Shown one piece after another: positions 6,972-13,369 of a stretch of DNA of 13,444 bases. The notes under the pieces were generated by a model that was not told where the DNA came from, searched no databases, and worked only from the letters and a program-made list of their open reading frames with translations. How positions within the stretch are numbered: position 1 is the first letter of the stretch; every line of letters starts with the position of its first letter. A program made the translations under genes and the position numbers. Where the stretch lies: assembly GCA_900554405.1 (NCBI GenBank), contig USHI01000018.1, positions 1-13,444 of the forward strand, written 5' to 3'. Origin of the DNA: an uncultured Eubacteriales bacterium. GTDB lineage: Bacteria > Bacillota > Clostridia > Oscillospirales > CAG-382.

Positions 6972-7574
6972 TCACCTCCCGCTTTCGTCGGTGTATTCGA
7001 CATCGATTATATCCGGCTTTTGCGTTTTGATTATCTTCACGGCGGTTATTGCCGTGAGTATATTCATGATCCCCTCGAACAGAAGCGTTATCCCGAACAG
7101 GATCATTATCGCCTGTGCTCCCTCCACGGGGCGCAGGATCAGAAGCAGCCCGCATACCCCCGCAAGGATCGCGCACAGCAGGATCAGCCACCATCTGTTC
7201 AGCCCGAAACGCTTTGCATCGAACGACATCTGCATTTTGAAAAGCCCGTCGGCAAGTATACATACACCGGATGTGATGCAGATAAAGGTCATAAGCCCTT
7301 CCGGATTGAACAGCACAAGCACGCCGAGCGCCGTGAGCAGAAGCCCGAACGGCAGATCGTATTGGAACGCGAGCCGGTAAAGATCGCGCGAGAAATAGCC
7401 CGCCATTCTCACAAGCCCCGAAACTATCATCAGCACCCCGATGATCACGCCGAGCACGGAAACCGAAATGTCGTTCCATATGATCAGAGCAAGCCCGAGA
7501 GCGCAGGTCAGTGCCGATATTGCGATATAGGCTATTTTTGCCGTTCGCAGCGGAGTGACCGAACGAAAACTCAT
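6972..7574 (-). CDS. HdeD-like (DUF308) membrane protein
   Basis: 200 residues from ATG 7572-7574, with GGGAG 9 nt upstream; a longer frame to 7610 has no ribosome site. Six hydrophobic segments, roughly at 13-32, 37-57, 74-90, 93-112, 128-147 and 152-178, in short pairs separated by tight turns, are the pattern of the HdeD/DUF308 family of small membrane proteins. The C-terminal tail (KTQKPDIIDVEYTDESGR) is cytosolic-looking. HdeD of enteric bacteria is linked to acid resistance, but the molecular role is unknown and may not transfer. It is the first gene of the operon with the MMPL transporter and the truncated secreted protein; its last codons overlap the MMPL ribosome site, which implies translational coupling. 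Confidence 0.85.
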   Translation of the reverse strand: MSFRSVTPLRTAKIAYIAISALTCALGLALIIWNDISVSVLGVIIGVLMIVSGLVRMAGYFSRDLYRLAFQYDLPFGLLLTALGVLVLFNPEGLMTFICITSGVCILADGLFKMQMSFDAKRFGLNRWWLILLCAILAGVCGLLLILRPVEGAQAIMILFGITLLFEGIMNILTAITAVKIIKTQKPDIIDVEYTDESGR

Positions 7575-7632
7575 AATATTTTCTCCCTTCGTGTGGGCTT
7601 TGCCGCCCACTGCATTTCTTTTTTACACCGGC

Positions 7633-7638
7633 AGTATA
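7633..7638 (-). promoter_or_regulatory. Candidate extended -10 of the HdeD-MMPL operon
   Basis: On the minus strand TGATATACT gives an extended -10 (TGnTATACT), about 60 bp before the HdeD start. No good -35 is found at 16-18 bp, consistent with an extended -10 or an activated promoter. A direct repeat CGGGCAAAYA lies upstream (7662-7671, 7692-7701). Confidence 0.45.
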
Positions 7639-7715
7639 TCACGGCTTTGCTTTGCGCGGAACGGGCAAACATATCCCGTCTGCCGCAATTTCGGGCAAAT
7701 AGGTGCCGATTGCCT

Positions 7716-7768
7716 AAAAAAGAGAGGAGCGTGAAGAGAGGGTATTTCTCTTCACGCTCCCGTTTTTT
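7716..7768. terminator. Bidirectional terminator behind the TetR gene
   Basis: A perfect 14-bp stem (7726-7739 with 7747-7760) with a 7-nt loop and six U on both strands (A-run 7716-7721 for the minus strand, T-run 7763-7768 for the plus strand). It ends the tetR transcript and insulates it from the HdeD-MMPL operon. Confidence 0.88.
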
Positions 7769-7781
7769 CCAAAGGGCGCCG

Positions 7782-8342
7782 TTATTCGTTTTCGCGTATG
7801 CGTTCTATGATATCGGCGGACAGCCCGTGCAGGATATTCGCCGCATATTCGATATCGGTTATGGCATCGTCGTTCATTCCGGTGGATACCCATTCGTATA
7901 CAAGCCCGAAAAGTCCGCATTTTATAAAGCGTATCGCAAGCGTGCGAGAATGCTCGCTCACGTTGTTTCTGCCGAATGCGGTGTCGAGGTATGATGTCAC
8001 GGCATATTCGCAGATCTTCATAAGCGAGCTTTCGTAAATATCGCGGTTTACGGAATTGTAGATGTGCATGACGGCTTTTTTGTTTTCCAGCGAAAATGCA
8101 AAAGCGATATGTATACATTCGTCAAGCGTATTTACCGACGGATATTTGCTTATGAGCGCATCGACTTCCTCGCGGATTATCTCGTCAATGAGCGCCGGGA
8201 TATCGCTGTAATGATAATAAAATGAATTGCGGTTGATCCCGCAGTCCTCGACAATGCTTCTCACGCTTATCTTGCTTAGCGGGTATTCGTTGAGCAGCTT
8301 CAGGAAAGAGGTTTTTATAGCCTTTTTTGTGAGATTGGACAT
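7782..8342 (-). CDS. TetR/AcrR-family transcriptional regulator
   Basis: 186 residues from ATG 8340-8342, with AGGAG 8 nt upstream; an upstream in-frame ATG at 8399 lies within or before the promoter and is not used. The N-terminal helix-turn-helix is clear at about 8-55: KKAIKTSFLKLLNEYPLSKI, VRSIVEDCGINRNSFYYHYS, DIPALIDEII. The C-terminal part is the variable ligand/dimer domain and gives no ligand hint. TetR proteins beside exporters normally repress them and are released by the exported compound or a mimic. The transcript ends in its own terminator, so the target operon downstream would be controlled at its own promoter. A palindrome at 8358-8377, inside the predicted leader, is a candidate autoregulatory operator. 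Confidence 0.9.
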   Translation of the reverse strand: MSNLTKKAIKTSFLKLLNEYPLSKISVRSIVEDCGINRNSFYYHYSDIPALIDEIIREEVDALISKYPSVNTLDECIHIAFAFSLENKKAVMHIYNSVNRDIYESSLMKICEYAVTSYLDTAFGRNNVSEHSRTLAIRFIKCGLFGLVYEWVSTGMNDDAITDIEYAANILHGLSADIIERIRENE

Positions 8343-8357
8343 TGCCGTGCTCCTTTT

Positions 8358-8377
8358 TTTCGAACCGGTTTTCGAAA
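8358..8377. promoter_or_regulatory. Candidate operator of the TetR regulator
   Basis: TTTCGAA-ccggtt-TTCGAAA: 7-bp inverted arms around a 6-nt centre containing AACCGGTT. It sits between the predicted start point and the ribosome site of the tetR gene, a position suited to autorepression. No experimental basis; inferred from symmetry and location. Confidence 0.5.
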
Positions 8378-8389
8378 TGAGTATATGCA

Positions 8390-8418
8390 AATATACCATG
8401 AAACAGACATTATTGCAA
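8390..8418 (-). promoter_or_regulatory. Promoter of the TetR gene
   Basis: Minus strand TTGCAA (8413-8418), 17-bp spacer, TATATT (8390-8395). The predicted start is near 8383, about 40 nt before the ATG. The -35 lies 4 bp from the U-run of the hsp20 terminator. Confidence 0.65.
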
Positions 8419-8422
8419 GTGC

Positions 8423-8457
8423 AAAAAAAGAGCTGCGGGGGAATCGCCCCCCGCAGC
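8423..8457 (-). terminator. Terminator of hsp20
   Basis: Perfect 10-bp stem GCTGCGGGGG (8432-8441) with CCCCCGCAGC (8448-8457), a 6-nt loop, then seven U on the minus strand from the A-run at 8423-8429. It follows the hsp20 stop by about 20 nt. Confidence 0.9.
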
Positions 8458-8476
8458 CGTGCCTTGATTTGCCCGG

Positions 8477-8914
8477 TTATTTGATCTCGAGCCGCCTCGT
8501 TTTGGGAATTATTTCTTCCTTCTTCGGCAAGGTGAGCTTCAGGATACCGTCGCTGTATTCGGCGGTGATATCGTCGGTCTTTACGCCGGTGATATCGAAG
8601 CTTCTCGAAAAGCTGCCGTAGCTGCGTTCGCGGCGGATAACGTTACCCTTCTTATCCTTTTCGTCGTTGCTGTTCTTGCGCTCGGCGGAAACGGTAAGAT
8701 AATTGTTGTCGATATCGACCTTAATGTCTTCCTTTTTGAAGCCGGGAAGTTCGGCTTCGAGCACATATTCTTTTTCGTTTTCGGTTATATCCGTCTTGAA
8801 TTCCGCGACATCGTTTCTGCCGAAAAAGCTGCGTTCGAATTCATCAAGATCTCTGAACGGGTTGTAAGCCTGTGCGGGGTGATTTTTGCGTACAAAAGGA
8901 GTAAGTTCAAACAT
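8477..8914 (-). CDS. hsp20: Small heat-shock protein Hsp20 (alpha-crystallin family)
   Basis: 145 residues from ATG 8912-8914, with GGAGG about 9 nt upstream; the frame runs further up but without a ribosome site. It has a short N-terminal arm (1-35), including NPFRDLDEFERSFF, then an alpha-crystallin domain at about 36-131 with YVLEAELPGFKKEDIKVDI, NNYLTVSAER, the RSYGSFSRSF strand and the signature DGILKLTLPK at 122-131. The C-terminal tail ends RRLEIK, an LEI variant of the IxI anchor that docks neighbouring dimers. Hsp20 proteins are ATP-independent holdases that keep unfolding proteins soluble during heat or other stress. It is monocistronic, with its own terminator; a CIRCE-like repeat about 170 bp upstream suggests HrcA control. 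Confidence 0.95.
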   Translation of the reverse strand: MFELTPFVRKNHPAQAYNPFRDLDEFERSFFGRNDVAEFKTDITENEKEYVLEAELPGFKKEDIKVDIDNNYLTVSAERKNSNDEKDKKGNVIRRERSYGSFSRSFDITGVKTDDITAEYSDGILKLTLPKKEEIIPKTRRLEIK

Positions 8915-9243
8915 GATAAATACCTCCGATATGATAAAATACTTTTTGCTAAGCGGCGCGGAGCGGATACCGGCTCGCCGGGGCTTTGTGCCCGCCCGGC
9001 TCCTTCCTCCTACCGACATTTGCAGTATAGCCCTCGTGTGTTAACAAAAAAAGCGGATTCATGGTTCAAATTGTAAATAATGAGCACTCGTGCTTCGCGA
9101 GCGCTAAAACCAAAGCGAAAATAAGCTGCATATACTTGCACTCACCGCTCGCAATCGACATAAAACGCAAAAATTTACTTGGAATCGACCGCGATAAGCA
9201 CTTGTGCAGTATGTGTGATAAAACGCGGCAAGGCGCGGCTTTG
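8915..9243. other. Divergent intergenic region hsp20/thyA
   Basis: About 330 bases with no credible gene. Besides the CIRCE-like repeat (9081-9107) it has a possible hsp20 -10, TATACT on the minus strand at 9024-9029, with only a T-rich -35 17 bp away. The open frame 9061-9357 on the plus strand overlaps the thyA promoter and start and is not believed. Confidence 0.4.
9081..9107. promoter_or_regulatory. CIRCE-like operator (HrcA site)
   Basis: TGAGCACTC (9081-9089), 9-nt spacer, GAGCGCTAA (9099-9107). Against the CIRCE consensus TTAGCACTC-N9-GAGTGCTAA, 16 of 18 arm positions match, one mismatch per arm, with exact spacing. CIRCE is bound by HrcA, the repressor of groE and dnaK operons in Bacillota. 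It lies upstream of hsp20 (minus strand) and also upstream of thyA, but hsp20 is the sensible target. The matching promoter is not clear, so the assignment is probable, not certain. Confidence 0.6.
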
Positions 9244-9272
9244 TTGACAAAGCGGCATACGGATGATAAAAT
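9244..9272 (+). promoter_or_regulatory. Promoter of thyA
   Basis: TTGACA (9244-9249), 17-bp spacer, TAAAAT (9267-9272). The start point is expected near 9279, which places the ATG at 9284 almost at the mRNA end and supports the ATG at 9305 with its upstream AAGGTG as the true start. Confidence 0.85.
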
Positions 9273-9304
9273 AACAAAAGAACATGGGAAGAAGGTGCAA
9301 AACA

Positions 9305-10135
9305 ATGAGCTCTGCCGACAAGGCTTTTATCGAAACCTGCCGCGATATTCTCGATAACGGTACATGGGTGCGCGATGAGCGTGTACGCCCGCATTGGGAG
9401 GACGGAGAACCCGCATATACAAAAAAGAAATTCTGCGTGGTGAACAGATACGATCTTTCGAAGGAATTTCCTCTGCTTACTCTGCGCCCGATATCGCTTG
9501 CGAAGGCGGTGGACGAGATACTCTGGATATGGCAGAAAAAATCCAACAACATCCGCGATCTGGACAGCCATATATGGGATGCGTGGGCGGATGAAAACGG
9601 TTCGATCGGCAAGGCATACGGATATCAGCTAGGCGTGAAGCACAAATACCGCGAGGGTGAATTCGATATGGTCGACCGCGTTCTTTACGACCTGAAAAAC
9701 AACCCGTGCAGCCGCCGTATAATGACAAACATCTATACGTTTGCCGATCTGCACGAAATGGCGCTTTACCCCTGCGCATACAGCATGACCTTCAATGTGG
9801 TGGATGGGCGGCTGTGCGCCATACTCAACCAGCGCTCGCAGGATATGCTTGCGGCAAATGCCTGGAATGTTGCGCAGTATGCCGCGCTTGTGATGATGTT
9901 CGCACAGGTTTCGGGGCTGCTTCCCGGTGAATTTGTCCATGTTATCGCCGATGCGCATATATATGACAGGCACATACCCATTGTCCGGGAGCTTATCACG
10001 CGGGAATCCCACCCCGCGCCGAAGGTGACGCTCGACCCGAGCATAACCGATTTCTACAAATTCACGCCCGAAAGCTTTACCGTGGAAAATTATGTCCACG
10101 GCGAAAAGATCGGCAGGTTTCCCGTCGCCGTCTGA
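9305..10135 (+). CDS. thyA: Thymidylate synthase (ThyA)
   Basis: 276 residues from ATG 9305, preceded by GAAGAAGGTG. The enzyme methylates dUMP to dTMP using methylenetetrahydrofolate. Visible signatures: NPCSRRIMT with the phosphate-binding Arg pair at 137-138; catalytic Cys157 in LYPCAYSMTF; QRSQDMLAANAWN at 176-188 with Arg177, Ser178, Asp180 and Asn188 for dUMP; and ADAHIYDRH at 215-223 with His218 and Tyr220. The sequence follows the Bacillus subtilis ThyA type (PCxY after the nucleophile rather than PCH as in E. coli), with ELLWIWQ-like and HIWD.W segments conserved. It has its own promoter and terminator and is not linked here to dihydrofolate reductase, which often accompanies thyA. 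Confidence 0.96.
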   Translation: MSSADKAFIETCRDILDNGTWVRDERVRPHWEDGEPAYTKKKFCVVNRYDLSKEFPLLTLRPISLAKAVDEILWIWQKKSNNIRDLDSHIWDAWADENGSIGKAYGYQLGVKHKYREGEFDMVDRVLYDLKNNPCSRRIMTNIYTFADLHEMALYPCAYSMTFNVVDGRLCAILNQRSQDMLAANAWNVAQYAALVMMFAQVSGLLPGEFVHVIADAHIYDRHIPIVRELITRESHPAPKVTLDPSITDFYKFTPESFTVENYVHGEKIGRFPVAV

Positions 10136-10149
10136 ACCCGGTATTCTCC

Positions 10150-10178
10150 GCACCCGCTGTTAAAGCGGGTGCTTTTTT
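10150..10178 (+). terminator. Terminator of thyA
   Basis: GCACCCGCT (10150-10158) pairs perfectly with AGCGGGTGC (10164-10172), 5-nt loop, six U (10173-10178); 14 nt past the thyA stop. Confidence 0.92.
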
Positions 10179-10184
10179 CTTCGG

Positions 10185-10430
10185 CTCTTGACATTGCGCG
10201 CAGTCGGGCCCATTGCGGGCTGGCCACCGCACAAATCCGTGGAGGAAAGCCGCGCCGTTATTGCAAATGTGCTGAACGGCCCGGAATGCTACGCCATATG
10301 CGAAAAGGGAAAAGAAAGGGCTATCGGCGCAGTCGGGCTGCAGCTGAACGGCAGGACCGCTATGACCGAATGCGAGCTTGGCTACTGGCTGGGCAGGCCG
10401 TTTTGGGGCAGGGGCTATATGCCGAAATCG
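10185..10430 (+). pseudogene. GNAT-family acetyltransferase fragment
   Basis: The frame encodes VGPIAGWPPHKSVEESRAVI, IGAVGLQLNG and ECELGYWLGRPFWGRGYMP. This is the middle of a RimJ/RimL-type GNAT N-acetyltransferase, including the acetyl-CoA-loop region WGRGYMP (normally GxGYA/GYMPEA). The N-terminal third (the usual LxTERLxLRP strand) is missing and the sequence starts right after the thyA terminator. After GYMP the homology ends and a terminator hairpin begins, so the last helices and strands are missing too. An ATG at 10188 does not exist: the open frame begins with TTG and no ribosome site is seen. Fragment of about 80 residues out of a usual 160-190; not functional. Confidence 0.75.
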
Positions 10431-10460
10431 GCGGGCGCTTTTCGCCCGCCTTTGTCTTTT
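10430..10460 (+). terminator. Terminator hairpin before the SOS promoter
   Basis: GGCGGGCG (10430-10437), 5-nt CTTTT loop, CGCCCGCC (10443-10450), then TTTGTCTTTT. It follows the GNAT remnant and blocks read-through into the LexA-controlled promoter. Confidence 0.8.
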
Positions 10461-10478
10461 ATATGCCGGCGCCCATAA

Positions 10479-10523
10479 ACACGAACATTTGTTCTTGACA
10501 AACAAATGTTCGTGTGGTAGAAT
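10479..10523 (+). promoter_or_regulatory. SOS promoter with two LexA boxes flanking the -35
   Basis: Perfect 15-bp inverted arms, ACACGAACATTTGTT (10479-10493) and AACAAATGTTCGTGT (10501-10515), surround a 7-nt centre that contains most of TTGACA (10495-10500). A 17-bp spacer leads to TAGAAT (10518-10523). Each arm itself contains a Gram-positive LexA (DinR) box: CGAACATTTGTTC at 10482-10494, and the same motif reversed in 10500-10513 (CGAACATTTGTTT). Against the consensus CGAACRNRYGTTYC each fits at about 12 of 14 positions. LexA on either box would cover the -35 and the spacer, giving tight repression released by RecA after DNA damage. The downstream translesion polymerase fits this. Confidence 0.88.
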
Positions 10524-10634
10524 CGCAATACGGATTCGCAAATCGGGGGATGTTTGCTTTGTATATGGGCACGGACAGCGGAAAAGCGCTGATGTATATA
10601 AGCAATTTTGCGGAGGGTGCACCGCCGGACGGCT

Positions 10635-11825
10635 ATGGCAGGACAGTGCGACGGCAACGCCTTCTTTGCCTCATGCGAGACGGCGCTCCACCCGGAATAT
10701 GCCCGTGTTCCGATGGCTGTCTGCGGCAGCACGGAGGATCGCCACGGGATAGTTCTGGCAAAAAACGAGCTTGCGAAAAGGTACGGTGTCGCTACTGCGG
10801 AGCCGGTATGGCAGGCAAAGAAGAAATGCCCGCAGCTTCTTACCGTACGCCCGACATACGGGCTTTATGACGAGATGTCCGCCAAAATGAACGCGATCTT
10901 CCGCGATTATACCGACCTTGTGGAGCCGTTCGGCGTGGACGAAAGCTGGCTTGATGTGACAGGTTCCGCACGTCTTTTCGGAAGCGGCGAGGATATTGCC
11001 GCGGAAATAAGGCGCAGGGTAAAGGAGGAGCTTTCGCTGACGGTTTCTGTCGGCGTTTCCTTCAACAAGGTGTTTGCAAAGCTCGGCAGCGATATGAAAA
11101 AGCCGGATGCGACGACCGTGATCCCTTACAAAAGCTTTGCTTCCGCCGTGTGGCGGCTTCCCGTTTCCGCGCTGCTTTTTGCCGGGCCTTCCGTTACGCA
11201 GCGGCTGAGCCGTGTCGGAATATATACGATCGGCGATCTTGCGGCGGCGGACGGAGGATTTATCGGCGAATATCTCGGGAAAAGCGGGTTGATGCTGCGT
11301 GAATTTGCCCGCGGCAACGATTTTGCACCCGTAAGGGAATGCACCTACCGCCGCAGGCCGGAATCTGTCGGTCAGGGGATGACATTCAGGCGTAATCTTG
11401 TTTCGGAGGAGGATATTTCCTTTGCGGTAAAGTATCTTTCTATGGGTATCACAAGGCGGCTGCGAGGGCATTCGATGTGCTGCCGCACACTTGCGGTTGC
11501 TATACGCGGGGTGGATCTTTCGGTTCGCGAGCGCAGAACGGAGCTTACAGCGCCCACCTGCGTTTCGGAAGATCTTGCCGCCGCCGCAAAAGCGATAATT
11601 AACGGATTTCGCCGCCCCGGCGAGGAGATATATTCGCTTACCCTGCGTGCGGAAAGGCTTGTGCCCTCCGACGGACGCGGAGTGCAGCAGACCATGTTCC
11701 GCACCTCGGAGGAAGAGCGCTATGAAAAGCGCCTGTCTCTCGAATCCGCGGTGGATAAGATATGCGAAAGATACGGCAAAAACACCGTGAAGATCGCTTC
11801 CGCCGTGAACAACGGGTTAATTTAG
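10635..11825 (+). CDS. dinB: Y-family translesion DNA polymerase (Pol IV / DinB-like)
   Basis: 396 residues from ATG 10635. Catalytic carboxylates are visible: Asp6 in CDGNAFFAS and Asp102-Glu103 in GVDESWLDVTG. Phe11 is at the steric-gate position. The palm/thumb signature SVGVSFNKVFAKLGSDMKKP is at 138-157, the little-finger domain spans about 240-345, and QQTMF at 351-355 resembles a beta-clamp-binding motif, followed by a C-terminal helix RLSLESAVDKICERYGKN. The enzyme copies damaged templates with low fidelity during the SOS response. The start is uncertain: GGAGG at 10612-10616 is 18 nt from this ATG; TTG 10608 would add nine residues. Asp6 from the ATG matches the short N-terminus of archaeal Dpo4. 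Expressed from the LexA-controlled promoter about 110 bp upstream; no terminator is seen before the MATE gene. Confidence 0.92.
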   Translation: MAGQCDGNAFFASCETALHPEYARVPMAVCGSTEDRHGIVLAKNELAKRYGVATAEPVWQAKKKCPQLLTVRPTYGLYDEMSAKMNAIFRDYTDLVEPFGVDESWLDVTGSARLFGSGEDIAAEIRRRVKEELSLTVSVGVSFNKVFAKLGSDMKKPDATTVIPYKSFASAVWRLPVSALLFAGPSVTQRLSRVGIYTIGDLAAADGGFIGEYLGKSGLMLREFARGNDFAPVRECTYRRRPESVGQGMTFRRNLVSEEDISFAVKYLSMGITRRLRGHSMCCRTLAVAIRGVDLSVRERRTELTAPTCVSEDLAAAAKAIINGFRRPGEEIYSLTLRAERLVPSDGRGVQQTMFRTSEEERYEKRLSLESAVDKICERYGKNTVKIASAVNNGLI

Positions 11826-11834
11826 CGAAACCGG

Positions 11835-11863
11835 TTGAAAGCAGCCGCTTTATGTGGTATCAT
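11835..11863 (+). promoter_or_regulatory. Promoter of the MATE gene
   Basis: TTGAAA (11835-11840), 17-bp spacer, TATCAT (11858-11863), starting 10 bp past the dinB stop. The predicted start near 11870 lies downstream of the GTG at 11854, so the first usable start is ATG 11902. AAACCGGTT (11828-11836) overlaps the -35. Confidence 0.75.
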
Positions 11864-11901
11864 ATGCGGATGTAAGCAAAAAATCAGAAGAGGTTCCCGG
11901 C

Positions 11902-13284
11902 ATGAACGTAAGCTCCGCGCAGAATCCGCTCGGATACGAAAAAATATCCACACTTTTGAGGCGTTTTGCCGTTCCGAGCGTCGTTGCGATGCTCGTAAGC
12001 TCGCTTTACAATATCGTGGATCAGATATATATCGGCAACAGTGTCGGGTATCTCGGCAATGCGGCTACAAACGTCGCGTTCCCGCTCGTTACGATAAGCC
12101 TTGCAATTTCGCTGCTTATCGGGATCGGCGGCGCCACGCGCTTTTCGCTGCATCTCGGCATGGGCAATCACCCGGAGGCGGCAAAAAGCGTCGGCACGGC
12201 GGTAACGGTTTCGGCGGTGTCCGGCATTCTGTACGGCATTATAGTATATGTGTTCCGCGAACCGCTGCTCGTTGCCTTCGGAGCGACGGAGAACAGCCTT
12301 CCCCTTGCGCTCGAATATGTCCGTATAACGGCGCTCGGTATGCCGTTCCTTATTGTCACGAACGTCATAAGCAATTTCATCCGTGCCGACGGAGCACCCG
12401 GATATTCCATGCTGTGCATGGTTTCCGGCGCTGTCGTCAACACGGTACTCGACCCGATATTCATTTACGATTCCGGGCTCGGTATGGGCGTTGCCGGTGC
12501 GGCTCTTGCGACAGTCATTTCGCAGGTTATATCCTTTGTGTTCGCTCTTGTATATCTGTTCCGGTTCAGGACGGTAAAGCCGAACGCCGCCTGCTTTGTG
12601 CCCTCGCTTTCCCGTTGCCGTGCCATTGCCTCGCTCGGGATGAGCAGCAGCATAAATCAGGTTGCGATATGTATAGTTCAGGTCGTGCTGAACAACACGC
12701 TGCGTACCTACGGCGCCATGTCGGAATACGGCGCGGATATACCGATATCGGCGTTCGGGATAGTCATGAAGGTAAACTCGATATTCATTTCGGTATTCGT
12801 CGGGATCAGCCAGGGCTCGCAGCCGATAATCGGCTATAACTACGGCGCCGGCAGGGCGGATCGCTCAAAGGCGGTGTTCTCGCTCGCTTCGAAAATCGCA
12901 TTTGCCGTTTCGGTGCTGGCTTTTGCGATATTCATGTTTTTCCCGAAATACGTTGTCGCCGTGTTCGGCCACGGCGATGCGCTTTATGAACGGTTTGCCG
13001 TAAAGACGATGCGCGTTTTCCTTTCCACGGTGCTGTTCAACGGCGTGCAGCTTTTGATCTGCAATTATTTTTCGGCGGTCGGCAAGCCGGTGAAGGGTAT
13101 GATCCTTTCCGCAATAAGGCAGGTCGCGCTTATCGTTCCGCTGATATTGATATTTTCACGCCTTTTCGGGCTGGAGGGGGTGCTCTATTCCGCACCCGTG
13201 AACGACACCGTTGCGTTTATTATCAGCGCAGCGTTTATCCTTCGGGAGTTTTCGCTTCCCGTATATAAAAAAACGGCTGATTAA
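11902..13284 (+). CDS. MATE-family multidrug/Na+ (H+) antiporter
   Basis: 460 residues from ATG 11902, with AGAGG 8 nt upstream; a longer frame from GTG 11854 begins inside the promoter. About twelve hydrophobic segments in two similar six-helix halves. MATE hallmarks: the first half starts LLRRFAVPSVVAMLVSSLYN followed by IVDQIYIGNSVGYLG (VDxxxIG), then ISLAISLLIGIGGATRFS; the second half begins with LSRCRAIASLGMSSSINQV and contains GISQGSQPIIGYNYGAGR. MATE proteins expel cationic drugs, dyes or metabolites in exchange for Na+ or H+; the substrate cannot be told from sequence. It follows dinB with a 76-nt gap and no terminator, so SOS read-through is possible in addition to its own promoter. 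Confidence 0.94.
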   Translation: MNVSSAQNPLGYEKISTLLRRFAVPSVVAMLVSSLYNIVDQIYIGNSVGYLGNAATNVAFPLVTISLAISLLIGIGGATRFSLHLGMGNHPEAAKSVGTAVTVSAVSGILYGIIVYVFREPLLVAFGATENSLPLALEYVRITALGMPFLIVTNVISNFIRADGAPGYSMLCMVSGAVVNTVLDPIFIYDSGLGMGVAGAALATVISQVISFVFALVYLFRFRTVKPNAACFVPSLSRCRAIASLGMSSSINQVAICIVQVVLNNTLRTYGAMSEYGADIPISAFGIVMKVNSIFISVFVGISQGSQPIIGYNYGAGRADRSKAVFSLASKIAFAVSVLAFAIFMFFPKYVVAVFGHGDALYERFAVKTMRVFLSTVLFNGVQLLICNYFSAVGKPVKGMILSAIRQVALIVPLILIFSRLFGLEGVLYSAPVNDTVAFIISAAFILREFSLPVYKKTAD

Positions 13285-13293
13285 ATATTCCGT

Positions 13294-13325
13294 CCCCCGC
13301 TGCGATCACGCGGGGGTCTTTTTTT
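13294..13325 (+). terminator. Terminator of the MATE gene
   Basis: CCCCCGC (13294-13300) pairs with GCGGGGG (13310-13316) around a 9-nt loop, followed by TCTTTTTTT; 9 nt past the stop. Confidence 0.88.
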
Positions 13326-13369
13326 CTTTTGCCGCGAATATAAAAACTCAATAGGAGGTGCAAAAACGC

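Noticed and set aside
7020..7994. 324-codon plus-strand frame
   Set aside because: It crosses the HdeD-like gene, a bidirectional terminator and the TetR gene in antisense; no recognisable protein.
9061..9612. Open frames across the hsp20/thyA spacer (plus and minus)
   Set aside because: They overlap the CIRCE-like site, the thyA promoter and the thyA coding start; no ribosome sites or domains.
10188..10193. TTGACA after the thyA terminator as a promoter -35
   Set aside because: It is part of the GNAT remnant's reading frame, and no -10 lies at 16-18 bp.
10671..11471. 266-codon minus-strand frame
   Set aside because: Antisense shadow of the DinB-like polymerase gene.
11835..12839. 334-codon plus-strand frame
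   Set aside because: Out-of-frame shadow of the MATE gene with a Cys/Arg/His-rich product.
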